Of a stretch of 56,709 bases of DNA, positions 25,137 through 35,434 are shown piece after piece. Made by a program: the position numbers and the translations under genes. Origin of the DNA: Niveispirillum sp. (lineage in GTDB: Bacteria; Pseudomonadota; Alphaproteobacteria; Azospirillales; Azospirillaceae); contig NZ_JAGOGJ010000035.1 in NCBI RefSeq assembly GCF_017996735.1, positions 1 to 56,709 on the forward strand, written 5' to 3'. Each line of letters opens with the position of its first letter. Position 1 is the stretch's first letter. The notes under the pieces are model-generated. The model searched no databases and was not told the DNA's origin. It was given only the letters and a program-made list of their open reading frames with translations.

Positions 25137-25361
25137 ATGGAAGCTGAAGCCGCAAAGTTCATCGGTGCTGGTCTCGCCATGCTCGCCCTGCTGGGCGTCG
25201 GTATCGGCCTGGGTAACCTGTTCTCCGGCCTGTATCAGGCTGCTTCGCGTAACCCGGCCGCTCTGAACTCCTACAAGACCTTCGTCTTCATCGGCTTCGC
25301 GCTGACCGAAGCGACGGGTCTGTTCGCGCTGGTTATCGCCTTCCTGATCCTGTTCGCCTGA
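25137..25361 (+). CDS. atpE: ATP synthase F0 subunit c
   Basis: A 74-residue two-helix proteolipid that makes the c-ring. The glycine-rich helix LGVGIGLGNLFSGLYQAASRNPAAL and the polar loop RNPAA precede the second helix. The proton-carrying Glu is in FIGFALTEATGLFALVIAFLILFA, near residue 58, with TEATGLF matching proton-type c subunits; there is no sodium-binding set. An AGAGGAACTTC site lies before the ATG. A 204-base, strongly structured spacer separates it from the b' gene, so uneven expression of c over b' and b is likely. Confidence 0.97.
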   Translation: MEAEAAKFIGAGLAMLALLGVGIGLGNLFSGLYQAASRNPAALNSYKTFVFIGFALTEATGLFALVIAFLILFA

Positions 25362-25421
25362 TCGGCGGACAGTTTCTTAGAACCGGCGCCTTTGGGCGTC
25401 GGGGCTTCAGCGCCGGGATCG

Positions 25422-25478
25422 CCGCCGCTGCCGGGTTATCATCCGACAGCGGCGGTCGCTCTATGGGCCTCATGGCCC
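25422..25478 (+). other. paired mRNA hairpins between atpE and the b' gene
   Basis: A 9-bp stem CCGCCGCTG / CAGCGGCGG (25422-25430 with 25447-25455) is followed by a short hairpin GGGCC loop TCAT GGCCC (25465-25478). There is no T tract, so processing or mRNA protection fits better than termination. Confidence 0.55.
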
Positions 25479-25565
25479 GCCTGATCGAGCTTTTCCCTCA
25501 GGCGCTGACGGGAATTTGGCGTGATCGCCCGGATTGCGGGTGGTCAGCAGTGAATGGGTGCTTCT

Positions 25566-26174
25566 ATGCCTGTCCAACGCTTTTCGCGCCTGTGCGCCGG
25601 CGCCGTGACGGCGCTGACCACGGCCATCGTCTTCGCCGCGCCCGTCCTGGCCGCTGCTGAGGGCGAGCATGCCAAGAAGGGCCTGCCGCAGCTCAATCCG
25701 GATAGCTTCGCCTCCCAGGTGTTCTGGTGGGTGGTGACGTTCGGCCTGCTGTTCTGGCTGATGTCCAAGGTGGCGCTGCCGCGCGTCGCCGAGGTGCTGG
25801 AAGCCCGCCAGGAAAAGATCTCCAATGACCTGGAGAAGGCGTCTGCCCTGAAGGCGGAAGCCGAAGGCGTCATGCAGGCCTATGAAAAGGCCCTGTCGGA
25901 TGCCCGGGCGAACGCGCAGAAGGAAGTGGCCGCCGCTGTCGCCACCGCCGATGCCGAGGCCGCCCGTTCCAACACGGAGCAGGGTGCCAAGCTGGCCGCC
26001 AAGGCTCGTGATGCGGAAGTCCGCATCCAGGTCGCCAAGCAGGAAGCGCTGTCCAACCTCAGCAGCGTCGCCGCGGAGGCTGCCCTGGCCGCCACGGCCC
26101 GTCTGTCGGGTGCCGCGCCGTCGTCGGAAGCCGCCGCCGCCGCGGTGGAGAGCGTTCTGAAGGAGCGTGCGTGA
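25566..26174 (+). CDS. ATP synthase F0 subunit b' (AtpF', also named AtpG/AtpX)
   Basis: A 202-residue stator subunit. Alphaproteobacteria and photosynthetic bacteria carry two b-type subunits, and this first one is the b' form. It has a longer N-terminus (PVQRFSRLCAGAVTALTTAIVFAAPVLAA, signal-like), then FASQVFWWVVTFGLLFWLMSKVALPRVAEVLEARQEKISNDLEKA, one membrane helix followed by a long Ala/Glu coiled coil. The ATG at 25566 has a GGGTG five bases upstream; the ATG at 25554 is in frame and equally possible. The stop overlaps the next start (TGATG). Confidence 0.92.
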   Translation: MPVQRFSRLCAGAVTALTTAIVFAAPVLAAAEGEHAKKGLPQLNPDSFASQVFWWVVTFGLLFWLMSKVALPRVAEVLEARQEKISNDLEKASALKAEAEGVMQAYEKALSDARANAQKEVAAAVATADAEAARSNTEQGAKLAAKARDAEVRIQVAKQEALSNLSSVAAEAALAATARLSGAAPSSEAAAAAVESVLKERA

Positions 26175-26656
26175 TGCATCTCGATAGCACTTTCTGGTAT
26201 GCCGTCGCGTTCGTCATCTTCGTGGTCGTGGTTGCCCGCCTTGCCGGCAAGGGCATCCTTGCGGGTCTCGATGGTCGCAGCAAGCGCATCGCCGACGAGC
26301 TGGAACAGGCCCAGAGGCTGCGCGAAGACGCGCAGGCCGCTCTGGCACAGTTCCAGCGCAAGCAGCGTGACGCGCTGAAGGAGGCCGAGGCCATCCTGAC
26401 GCAGGCCCGTGAAGAAGCCGCCCGGCTGCGTGCCCATGCCGCTGCCGATCTGGAGGCCAGCCTGAAGCGCCGTGAGCAGCAGGCCGTCGACAAGATCGCC
26501 CAGGCCGAAGCGCTGGCCATCCAGCAGGTTCGCGATCTGGCCGTCGAAATCGCCGTCCAGGCTACCGAAAAGCTGCTGGTCCAGAATGTCGATGAAGCCC
26601 GCAATAGCGTGCTGGTCGACGCCGCCATCAGCGAGCTGCCGTCCAAGCTGCACTGA
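26174..26656 (+). CDS. atpF: ATP synthase F0 subunit b
   Basis: A 160-residue stator subunit b. The N-terminal helix DSTFWYAVAFVIFVVVVARLAGKGI anchors it in the membrane. It is followed by the typical GILAGLDGRSKRIADELEQAQRLREDAQAALAQFQRKQ and a long Ala/Gln/Glu coiled coil that reaches up to delta in F1. The ATG at 26174 overlaps the b' stop; the GTG one codon earlier is in frame. It is the last gene of the F0 operon and is followed by a strong terminator. Confidence 0.95.
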   Translation: MHLDSTFWYAVAFVIFVVVVARLAGKGILAGLDGRSKRIADELEQAQRLREDAQAALAQFQRKQRDALKEAEAILTQAREEAARLRAHAAADLEASLKRREQQAVDKIAQAEALAIQQVRDLAVEIAVQATEKLLVQNVDEARNSVLVDAAISELPSKLH

Positions 26657-26679
26657 GCATCTGGCCGGTTCGAATTACG

Positions 26680-26709
26680 AAAAAGCCCGCCATTTGGCGG
26701 GCTTTTTTG
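26680..26709 (+). terminator. intrinsic terminator of the F0 operon
   Basis: A perfect 12-bp stem, AAAAAGCCCGCC / GGCGGGCTTTTT, with loop ATTT and a T run. It is symmetric and may also act from the other strand. Confidence 0.92.
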
Positions 26710-26720
26710 TTTCTGCTGGG

Positions 26721-27022
26721 TCAGGTCGGCTGGCGAATATTTGTGATGCTGAACCCGAGGTCGCCGTCGAGTTGGCATCAGGCCCCATCGGCCGTCAGAA
26801 CAGCAGCGCGCCGACTGTCCAAGACGAGGTCATTCCCCACGAGCGGCCCGACGTTCTGCAATCAACTCATCGGCCAGGCTGCGTGAAGGATCACCGAACC
26901 GCGCTGCCAGTGCCTGAAGGTCCGCGATTGCGTCCAGAAGGGGCTCCTTAACCCAGCTTGCCCTCATGCACCCGTGTCACTGTTCGCTCTTGAAGCGGGA
27001 GTTGGTGGGCTGAGCTATTCAC
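26721..27022 (-). pseudogene. relic of a vapBC (AbrB antitoxin / PIN toxin) module
   Basis: Three minus-strand fragments in order look like an eroded toxin-antitoxin pair. First, a GTG at 27022 behind a perfect AGGAGG starts a 24-codon frame (HQLPLQERTVTRVHEGKLG, stop at 26948), resembling the start of AbrB-type antitoxins. Second, a frame from 26967 to 26830 ends in DPSRSLADELIAERRAARGE, the usual antitoxin C-terminus; its stop overlaps an ATG. Third, just after, LVLDS (a PIN N-terminus) runs straight into AAVLTADGA, an in-frame TGA where VapC proteins have Trp, and QLDGDLGFSITNIR (26723-26721 stop), the PIN C-terminus. So most of the toxin and the middle of the antitoxin are deleted. The family match is by eye. 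Confidence 0.6.
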
Positions 27023-27053
27023 AAGGACGCCTCCTCAGGATCGCTCAAGACTA

Positions 27054-27090
27054 TGCCTTCCGGCGCGATTTGCCATCGCGTCGGAAGGCA
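27054..27090. other. 16-bp stem hairpin downstream of tldD
   Basis: TGCCTTCCGGCGCGAT (27054-27069) pairs with 27075-27090 with one G-T pair and a five-base loop. It lies 16 bases after the tldD stop, between it and the vapBC relic. It may end or protect the tldD transcript; there is no T tract. Confidence 0.6.
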
Positions 27091-27105
27091 ACAACTTGTC
27101 AGCGC

Positions 27106-28542
<1,437 letters not shown>

Positions 28543-28963
28543 GGCGCAAGGCTTTCATGGCAAGCGGAAGACATCTCACCGTCACAATGGCGATGCGGCG
28601 CGCCGGGGGCAAGGGCCAGCGGCGGCGACAAGGCCCCGCCATGCGCCAGATCAATCCGTGCCCACCCTGCGACGCAATGACCACCGGCCTTGCAGGGCGC
28701 GGATACCGGACGATCTTGCCGTTTGACGGTGCTTGCCTGTATGGTCTGCGACGATATGTGCGCCCCGTCCTGGTGGCGCATGTGTTGTTCGTGAGCCCCA
28801 CGCGCGTGTAGTGTCCCGCCGAAACGGTTTGATCCGTTCCGGGTCTGCCTCACGCCGCGACTTTCCCGCCCACCGCCATTGGCGGGTGGTGAGGGGGATG
28901 GGCGGGCGGTCCGGCTGGCTCAAGCGGGGGGATAACCCCCGGCAACGACGAGAGTGGTAAGGG
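28543..28963. promoter_or_regulatory. 421-base divergent spacer between tldD and coxB
   Basis: No gene is supported here. The best promoter candidate for the oxidase operon is TTGCCG (28716-28721) with TATGGT (28740-28745), spacing 18. Its -10 sequence is the same as that of the F0 operon promoter. No clear operator, riboswitch or terminator was seen; a weak GGCGGGTGGTGAGGGGG stretch lies near 28880. Confidence 0.35.
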
Positions 28964-29818
28964 ATGTCTGTAAGCAAGATCGGCGCCGCTGTGACGGCCC
29001 TGTTTGTCAGCGCGATGGCCGGGGGCTCGGCCTTGGCGCAGGAGGCGGCCAAGGCCATTGGCGCGCCGCAGCCCAAGCAGTTGGGGTTGCAGCCCGCTGC
29101 TTCGCCCGTGATGGAGCAGCTGCATGATTTCCACAACATCCTGCTGTGGACGATCATCTCCATCGCCGTGTTCGTCACCCTGCTGCTGCTCTATGTGATG
29201 ATCCGCTTCAACAAGCGGGCCAATCCGGTGCCGTCGACCACGACGCACCACACCTGGCTGGAAGTGGCCTGGACGGGCATTCCCGTGATCATCCTTCTGC
29301 TGATCGCCATTCCGTCCTTCCGCGTCCTCTATTTCATGGACAAGGCGCCGAATCCGGAGCTGACGGTCAAGATCACGGGCCACCAGTGGTACTGGAGCTT
29401 CGAATATCCCGACCATGAAGGCCTGGCCTTCGAGTCGCGGATGATCCCGGAAAATGAAATCCAGCCGGGCCAGCTGCGCCTGCTGGAAGTTGACCAGCGC
29501 ATCATCGTGCCGGTCGGCGTTGACGTGCGTGTCCTGGTCACCGGCGCCGACGTCATTCACTCCTTCGCCATTCCCGCCCTGGGCGTGAAGAAGGATGCGA
29601 TGCCGGGCCGTCTGAACGAGACCTGGTTCAATGTCACCCGCGAGGGTGTCTATTACGGACAATGCTCCGAAATCTGCGGCACCGGCCATGGCTATATGCC
29701 CATCGCCGTCGAAGCCGTGTCGAAGGAGCGTTTCCAGGAATGGCTGGGCCAGCAGAAGCAGGCCTTCAACAGCAATGGCTCCGCGCCGCGTCAGGTCGCT
29801 GAAGCGACCGCGCAGTAA
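28964..29818 (+). CDS. ctaC: cytochrome c oxidase subunit II
   Basis: Subunit II takes electrons from cytochrome c at the binuclear CuA centre. The 284-residue protein has a signal peptide (about residues 1-25), two membrane helices (LLWTIISIAVFVTLLLLYVMIRF and WTGIPVIILLLIAIPSFRVLYF), and a periplasmic cupredoxin domain. Copper ligands are visible in DVIHSFAIP (His), YYGQCSEICGTGHGYMPI (two Cys, Glu, His, Met). The aromatic stretch HQWYWSFEYP carries the electron entry Trp. It heads the operon ctaC-ctaD-ctaB-small ORF-ctaG-ctaE-DUF983-surf1. Confidence 0.97.
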   Translation: MSVSKIGAAVTALFVSAMAGGSALAQEAAKAIGAPQPKQLGLQPAASPVMEQLHDFHNILLWTIISIAVFVTLLLLYVMIRFNKRANPVPSTTTHHTWLEVAWTGIPVIILLLIAIPSFRVLYFMDKAPNPELTVKITGHQWYWSFEYPDHEGLAFESRMIPENEIQPGQLRLLEVDQRIIVPVGVDVRVLVTGADVIHSFAIPALGVKKDAMPGRLNETWFNVTREGVYYGQCSEICGTGHGYMPIAVEAVSKERFQEWLGQQKQAFNSNGSAPRQVAEATAQ

Positions 29819-31456
<1,638 letters not shown>

Positions 31457-31494
31457 GCAGGGCCAGGGTCCTCAACCGGCCTTGATCCTTCGGA

Positions 31495-31530
31495 AAAACC
31501 GCGCGGCGGGTGACCGTCGCGCGGTTTTGC
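31495..31530 (+). terminator. hairpin between ctaD and ctaB (terminator or attenuator)
   Basis: AAAACCGCGCGGC pairs with GTCGCGCGGTTTT (31495-31507 with 31516-31528, one G-T pair) and is followed by TTTTGCC. It probably lowers expression of the assembly genes relative to the oxidase subunits. Confidence 0.65.
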
Positions 31531-31576
31531 CAGGTACCGCATCAGTTCTTTTTTAGAGTTTGAAGAGACCATCATC

Positions 31577-32482
31577 ATGACCGACAGCGTGATCGCCCCC
31601 GAGATCATGGACAGTCAGGTGTCGAGCGGCACGGTGCGCGACTATGTTGCGCTGCTGAAGCCGCGCGTCATGTCGCTGGTCGTGTTTTCCGGGTTTGCCG
31701 GCATGATGGTGGCGCCCGGCCATCTGCATCCGGTGCTGACCCTCGTGGCCGTGCTGTGCATCGCGCTGGCGTCGGGTGCCGCCGGTGCCATCAACATGTG
31801 GTACGACCGCGACATCGACGCGATGATGGACCGGACCGCCAAGCGGCCGATCCCGCAGGGTCTGGTCCCCGCTGACGAGGCGCTGGCCTTCGGCGTCATC
31901 CTGACCATCGCATCGGTGGCCCTGATGGGTCTGGCGTTGAACTGGGTGGCCGCCGGTCTGCTGGCGCTGGCCTCGGGTTTCTACATCTTCATCTACACGA
32001 TGTGGCTGAAGCGTCGGACTCCGCAGAATATTGTCATCGGTGGCGCCGCCGGGGCTTTCCCCCCGATGATCGGCTGGGCCGCGGTGACGGGTGAGGTCTC
32101 GATTGCGTCCATCGTTCTGTTCGCACTGATCTTCTTCTGGACGCCGCCGCATTTCTGGGCGCTGGCCATCTTCCGCAAGCTGGATTACCAGCATGCGGGC
32201 GTGCCGATGCTGCCCGTTGTCGCCGGCGAGGCGGAAACGAAGAAGCAGATGCTGATCTACACGCTGATCCTGCTGCCGCTGGCGGTCAGCCCCTATTTCC
32301 TGGGCATTGGCGGCCTGACCTATCTGGTCGGTTCCATCATCTTGGGTCTGGCCTTCGTGGTGCTGGCCGTTCAGGTGATGCGCAGTGACGATCATAAGCC
32401 GGCGAAGCGCATGTTCGCCTTCTCCATCCTCTATCTGTTCCTGCTGTTCGCGATCCTGATCGGCGAACATCTGGCGGCCTGA
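31577..32482 (+). CDS. ctaB: protohaem IX farnesyltransferase (haem O synthase)
   Basis: CtaB adds a farnesyl tail to haem b to make haem O, the precursor of haem A. It is a 301-residue UbiA-family membrane protein with about eight to nine helices. The prenyl-diphosphate and metal motif is NMWYDRDIDAMMDRTAKRPIPQG near residue 75. LKPRVMSLVVFSGFAGM is the N-terminal signature, and WTPPHFWALAIFRKLDYQHAGVPMLPV carries a second conserved block. It lies between ctaD and ctaG, as is usual. Confidence 0.97.
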   Translation: MTDSVIAPEIMDSQVSSGTVRDYVALLKPRVMSLVVFSGFAGMMVAPGHLHPVLTLVAVLCIALASGAAGAINMWYDRDIDAMMDRTAKRPIPQGLVPADEALAFGVILTIASVALMGLALNWVAAGLLALASGFYIFIYTMWLKRRTPQNIVIGGAAGAFPPMIGWAAVTGEVSIASIVLFALIFFWTPPHFWALAIFRKLDYQHAGVPMLPVVAGEAETKKQMLIYTLILLPLAVSPYFLGIGGLTYLVGSIILGLAFVVLAVQVMRSDDHKPAKRMFAFSILYLFLLFAILIGEHLAA

Positions 32483-32499
32483 GCGGGAGAGACAGACCA

Positions 32500-32667
32500 A
32501 TGACCGAGCAACAAACACCCCCACCGACGCGCAAGCATGGTGGCGATTCCCATGTCCATCGGCGCCAGCGGGGCAAGAACCTCGCCGTGCTGGCGGCTTT
32601 GTTCGCCTTCGTGGCCATTATCTATGTGGTGGCGATGATCCGGATGAGCGGGGGGACCTTCCCATGA
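32500..32667 (+). CDS. 55-residue single-helix protein between ctaB and ctaG (CoxF-like)
   Basis: A small gene. The start at 32500 follows a GCGGGAGAGA site and the stop overlaps the ctaG ATG (ATGA at 32664-32667). The protein has a polar, His/Lys/Arg-rich N-terminus (EQQTPPPTRKHGGDSHVHRR) and one membrane helix (NLAVLAALFAFVAIIYVVAMIRM). Proteins of this size and shape sit at the same place in many alphaproteobacterial oxidase operons (CoxF or CcoH-like small proteins) and are thought to help assembly. The role here is inferred from position and topology. Confidence 0.8.
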   Translation: MTEQQTPPPTRKHGGDSHVHRRQRGKNLAVLAALFAFVAIIYVVAMIRMSGGTFP

Positions 32668-33356
32668 GCGGCAAGCCGGGCAATTCCCAGGATCTTGGTC
32701 CTCGTAATGCGCGCATGGCGGTGAAGCTGGGCGTGGTCGTGGCCGGTATGGTCGGTCTGTCCTTCGCGTCGGTACCGTTGTACGACATGTTCTGCCGGGC
32801 GACCGGTTTCGGCGGCGCCACGATGGTGGCCGAGAAGGCGCCCGACAAGGCGCTGGAGCGGGTGGTCACGGTGCGGTTCAATGCCGACGTGAACAATTCG
32901 ATCAATTGGGAATTCAAGCCCGAAACCCATGCCGTGAATGTGCATGTGGGTGAGGCGATGACCATCGCCTATCGCGCAAAGAACCTGGAAAATCACGCCG
33001 TCATCGGCACTGCGACCTATAATGTCACGCCGGAAAAGGCGGGGCAGTATTTCAACAAGCTTCAATGCTTCTGCTTTACGGAGCAGAAGCTGGAACCCGG
33101 ACAGTCGATCGACATGCCGGTCAATTTCTATGTCGATCCGGCCATGGCCGACGACCCGGAAATGGCCGACGTGAAGACCATCACGCTGTCCTATACCTTC
33201 TTCCGCGCGGCCGGTCAGAGTGCCGCGCTGCCCACCCCGGGGAAGGGTGCGGCAGCCGGACCACTGGACGGCGCGGAGGGGAAGGATTACCAAGGGAATG
33301 CTCAAGGTTCGGTGGATAAACCGACACCCGGTGCTGCCCCGGGGAACAGGTCGTAA
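32664..33356 (+). CDS. ctaG: cytochrome c oxidase assembly protein CtaG (Cox11)
   Basis: Cox11 hands copper to the CuB site of subunit I. The 230-residue protein has one N-terminal membrane helix (VKLGVVVAGMVGLSFASVPLYDMFCRATGFGG) and a periplasmic immunoglobulin-like domain. The copper-binding CFCF motif appears in FNKLQCFCFTEQKLEPG, with another conserved Cys after the helix in DMFCRATG. VTPEKAGQYF and MPVNFYVDP are also family sequence. The C-terminal 35 residues, Pro/Gly-rich, are longer than usual. The start overlaps the small upstream gene by four bases. Confidence 0.97.
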   Translation: MSGKPGNSQDLGPRNARMAVKLGVVVAGMVGLSFASVPLYDMFCRATGFGGATMVAEKAPDKALERVVTVRFNADVNNSINWEFKPETHAVNVHVGEAMTIAYRAKNLENHAVIGTATYNVTPEKAGQYFNKLQCFCFTEQKLEPGQSIDMPVNFYVDPAMADDPEMADVKTITLSYTFFRAAGQSAALPTPGKGAAAGPLDGAEGKDYQGNAQGSVDKPTPGAAPGNRS

Positions 33357-33414
33357 GGTCTGGTCCCGAAAGTCACGTATGATCCAAAGTTCCTTGGTTT
33401 GAGGGAAAAGAGAG

Positions 33415-34284
33415 ATGGCTGACGTCAACGCCCATATCGGTGGCGGCAATACCGGGGATGGCATTCCGCAGCCCTACCACCTGGTCAATCCCAGCCCCTG
33501 GCCGCTGCTGAGCTCGTTCTCCGCCGGTCTGCTGGCCACGGGTCTTGTGATGCAGTTCCATGGCCATGGCTGGTACCTGCTGGCCGCCGGCCTGACCGCC
33601 GTGCTGGGCTGCATGTTCGGCTGGTGGCGCGACATCGTGAAGGAATCGGTGGTCGAAAAGGCCCATTCCCCCGTCGTGAAGATCGGCCTGCGCTACGGCA
33701 TGTCGCTGTTCATCGCGTCGGAAGTGATGTTCTTCTCGGCCTTCTTCTGGGCCTTCTTCGATGCCTCGATCTTCCATAACGAGGCCATCCAGTATGCCCG
33801 CGTCGAGGCGAATGGCGGCGTGTGGCCGCCGAAGGGCACCGTTCCCTTCAACCCGTTCGACCTGCCGTTCCTGATGACCGTCATCCTGCTGCTGTCCGGC
33901 ACCACCGTGACCTGGGCGCACCATGCGATGGTGGAAGGCAAGATGAAGGAAGCCGCCCGCGCGCTGGGCATCACCGTCCTGCTGGGCATCATCTTCTCTT
34001 GCTTCCAGGCCTATGAGTACAGCCATGCCGCTTTCGGCTTCGGCGCCAACGTGTACTCGTCGGCCTTCTTCATGGCGACCGGCTTCCACGGTTTCCACGT
34101 GCTGATCGGCACCATCTTCCTGGCCGTTTGCTATTTCCGCACCAAGAAGGGCCACTTCACCGCCGAAAGCCATTTCGGCTTCGAAGCTGCCGCCTGGTAC
34201 TGGCACTTCGTGGACGTGGTCTGGCTGTTCCTGTTCATCTCCATCTACTGGTGGGGTGCTGGCGGGGCCTGGGTCGCCCATTGA
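33415..34284 (+). CDS. ctaE: cytochrome c oxidase subunit III
   Basis: A 289-residue subunit with seven membrane helices that stabilises the catalytic core and oxygen supply. The N-terminal YHLVNPSPWPLLSSFSAG and WWRDIVKESVVEKAHSPVVKIGLRYGMSLFIASEVMFFSAFFWAFFDAS are classic. The C-terminal GFHGFHVLIGTIFLAVCYFR and AAAWYWHFVDVVWLFLFISIYWWG complete the family pattern. Only a 58-base gap separates it from ctaG. Its stop overlaps a possible TTG start of the DUF983 gene. Confidence 0.98.
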   Translation: MADVNAHIGGGNTGDGIPQPYHLVNPSPWPLLSSFSAGLLATGLVMQFHGHGWYLLAAGLTAVLGCMFGWWRDIVKESVVEKAHSPVVKIGLRYGMSLFIASEVMFFSAFFWAFFDASIFHNEAIQYARVEANGGVWPPKGTVPFNPFDLPFLMTVILLLSGTTVTWAHHAMVEGKMKEAARALGITVLLGIIFSCFQAYEYSHAAFGFGANVYSSAFFMATGFHGFHVLIGTIFLAVCYFRTKKGHFTAESHFGFEAAAWYWHFVDVVWLFLFISIYWWGAGGAWVAH

Positions 34285-34304
34285 TCCGGGACGGGGTTCT
34301 TCCC

Positions 34305-34688
34305 GTGACGGAGACGCCATCCTCCCTGCTCAGCGTGGGTTTGCGGTGCCGCTGCCCACGCTGCGGCGAGGGCGCCCTGTTCAGGGGCTTCATGCGGGTC
34401 GTCGACCGCTGTCCGGTATGTGGCCTTGAACTGGCCGCCGCCGACAGCGGGGACGGCCCGGCTGTTTTTCTGATCTTTATCCTGGGCTTCACACTGGTGC
34501 CTGCCGCCCTGATCTTCGCCTTGAAGGTCGATTGGCCGCTATGGGTGCTGTTGCTGATGTGGGGGCCGATCATCATCGGCGCCACGCTGGGCCTGATGCG
34601 CCCGGCCAAGGCGCTGACCATTGCCGCCCAGTACCGGTACCGCCGTGATCAGTTCGGCGGCGACAAGGAAGAGGGCGGGGAAGGCTGA
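34305..34688 (+). CDS. DUF983 family zinc-ribbon membrane protein
   Basis: A 127-residue protein. A four-cysteine zinc ribbon at the N-terminus (CRCPRCGEG ... DRCPVCGLEL) is followed by two membrane helices (PAVFLIFILGFTLVPAALIFAL and LWVLLLMWGPIIIGATLGLM). DUF983 proteins are regularly found between coxC and surf1 in Alphaproteobacteria, and a role in oxidase biogenesis is likely but not shown. GTG at 34305 gives a start close to the ribbon; a TTG at 34281 that overlaps the ctaE stop is an alternative. Confidence 0.88.
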   Translation: MTETPSSLLSVGLRCRCPRCGEGALFRGFMRVVDRCPVCGLELAAADSGDGPAVFLIFILGFTLVPAALIFALKVDWPLWVLLLMWGPIIIGATLGLMRPAKALTIAAQYRYRRDQFGGDKEEGGEG

Positions 34689-34693
34689 ACCCG

Positions 34694-35434
34694 ATGCCTG
34701 CCGCCGCCCGCCGTTCGTTCCGGCCGCGCCTGCTGCCCTCAATCGCCACGCTGCTGGCGCTTGTCATCCTGCTGGGTCTTGGCACCTGGCAGGTGGAGCG
34801 GCTGGGCTGGAAGACCGATCTGATCCGCCGTGTGGAGGCGGGTCTGGCCGCCGAACCCGTGGACCTGCCCGCCACCATCGATAAGCCCGCCGATTGGGAC
34901 TATGTCCGGGTGCGGGTGACGGGGCGGTTCCTGCATGACCGCGAATCCTATATCGGCCCCCGCCTTTATCCGCGCCCCGACGGGCGGCAGGAGCAAGGCG
35001 TGCATGTGCTGACACCGCTGCTCCGCGACGACGGGGCGGGTATCGTTCTGATCGATCGCGGCTGGGTTCCATTGGACAAGCGTGATCCCGCGACGCGGGT
35101 CGAGGGCCAGGTGGCGGGCAGCGTCACCATCGGCGCCATTGCCCGTGTGCCGCAGGACCGGGCCTTCATGCAGCCCGACAATGACCCCGCCAAACGCACC
35201 TTCTTCTGGCTGGATATGCAGGCCCTGGCCGGCATCGCCGGGACCGAAAGGCTGGCGCCGCTGGTCCTGCAGGCCGATGCCGGCGCCAACCCTGGCGGGC
35301 TGCCCATCGGCGGGCGTACCATCGTTGCCTTGAAGAATGACCATCTTTCCTATGCGCTGACCTGGTACGGGCTGGCCCTGACCCTGGTCGGCGTGTTCAT
35401 CGCCGCCAGTTTCCGCCGCCGGGAAGAACCATGA
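34694..35434 (+). CDS. SURF1 family cytochrome oxidase assembly protein
   Basis: A 246-residue protein with two membrane helices, one at each end (about residues 14-33 and 215-236), and a periplasmic domain between them. SURF1 proteins help insert haem a into subunit I. Family signature residues are GLGTWQVERLGWKTDLI near the first helix, VRVTGRF and then EQGVHVLTPL, and VLIDRGWVP. The C-terminal NDHLSYALTWYGLALTLVGVF is the usual end. It follows the DUF983 gene after five bases and its stop overlaps the next gene as ATGA. Confidence 0.95.
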   Translation: MPAAARRSFRPRLLPSIATLLALVILLGLGTWQVERLGWKTDLIRRVEAGLAAEPVDLPATIDKPADWDYVRVRVTGRFLHDRESYIGPRLYPRPDGRQEQGVHVLTPLLRDDGAGIVLIDRGWVPLDKRDPATRVEGQVAGSVTIGAIARVPQDRAFMQPDNDPAKRTFFWLDMQALAGIAGTERLAPLVLQADAGANPGGLPIGGRTIVALKNDHLSYALTWYGLALTLVGVFIAASFRRREEP

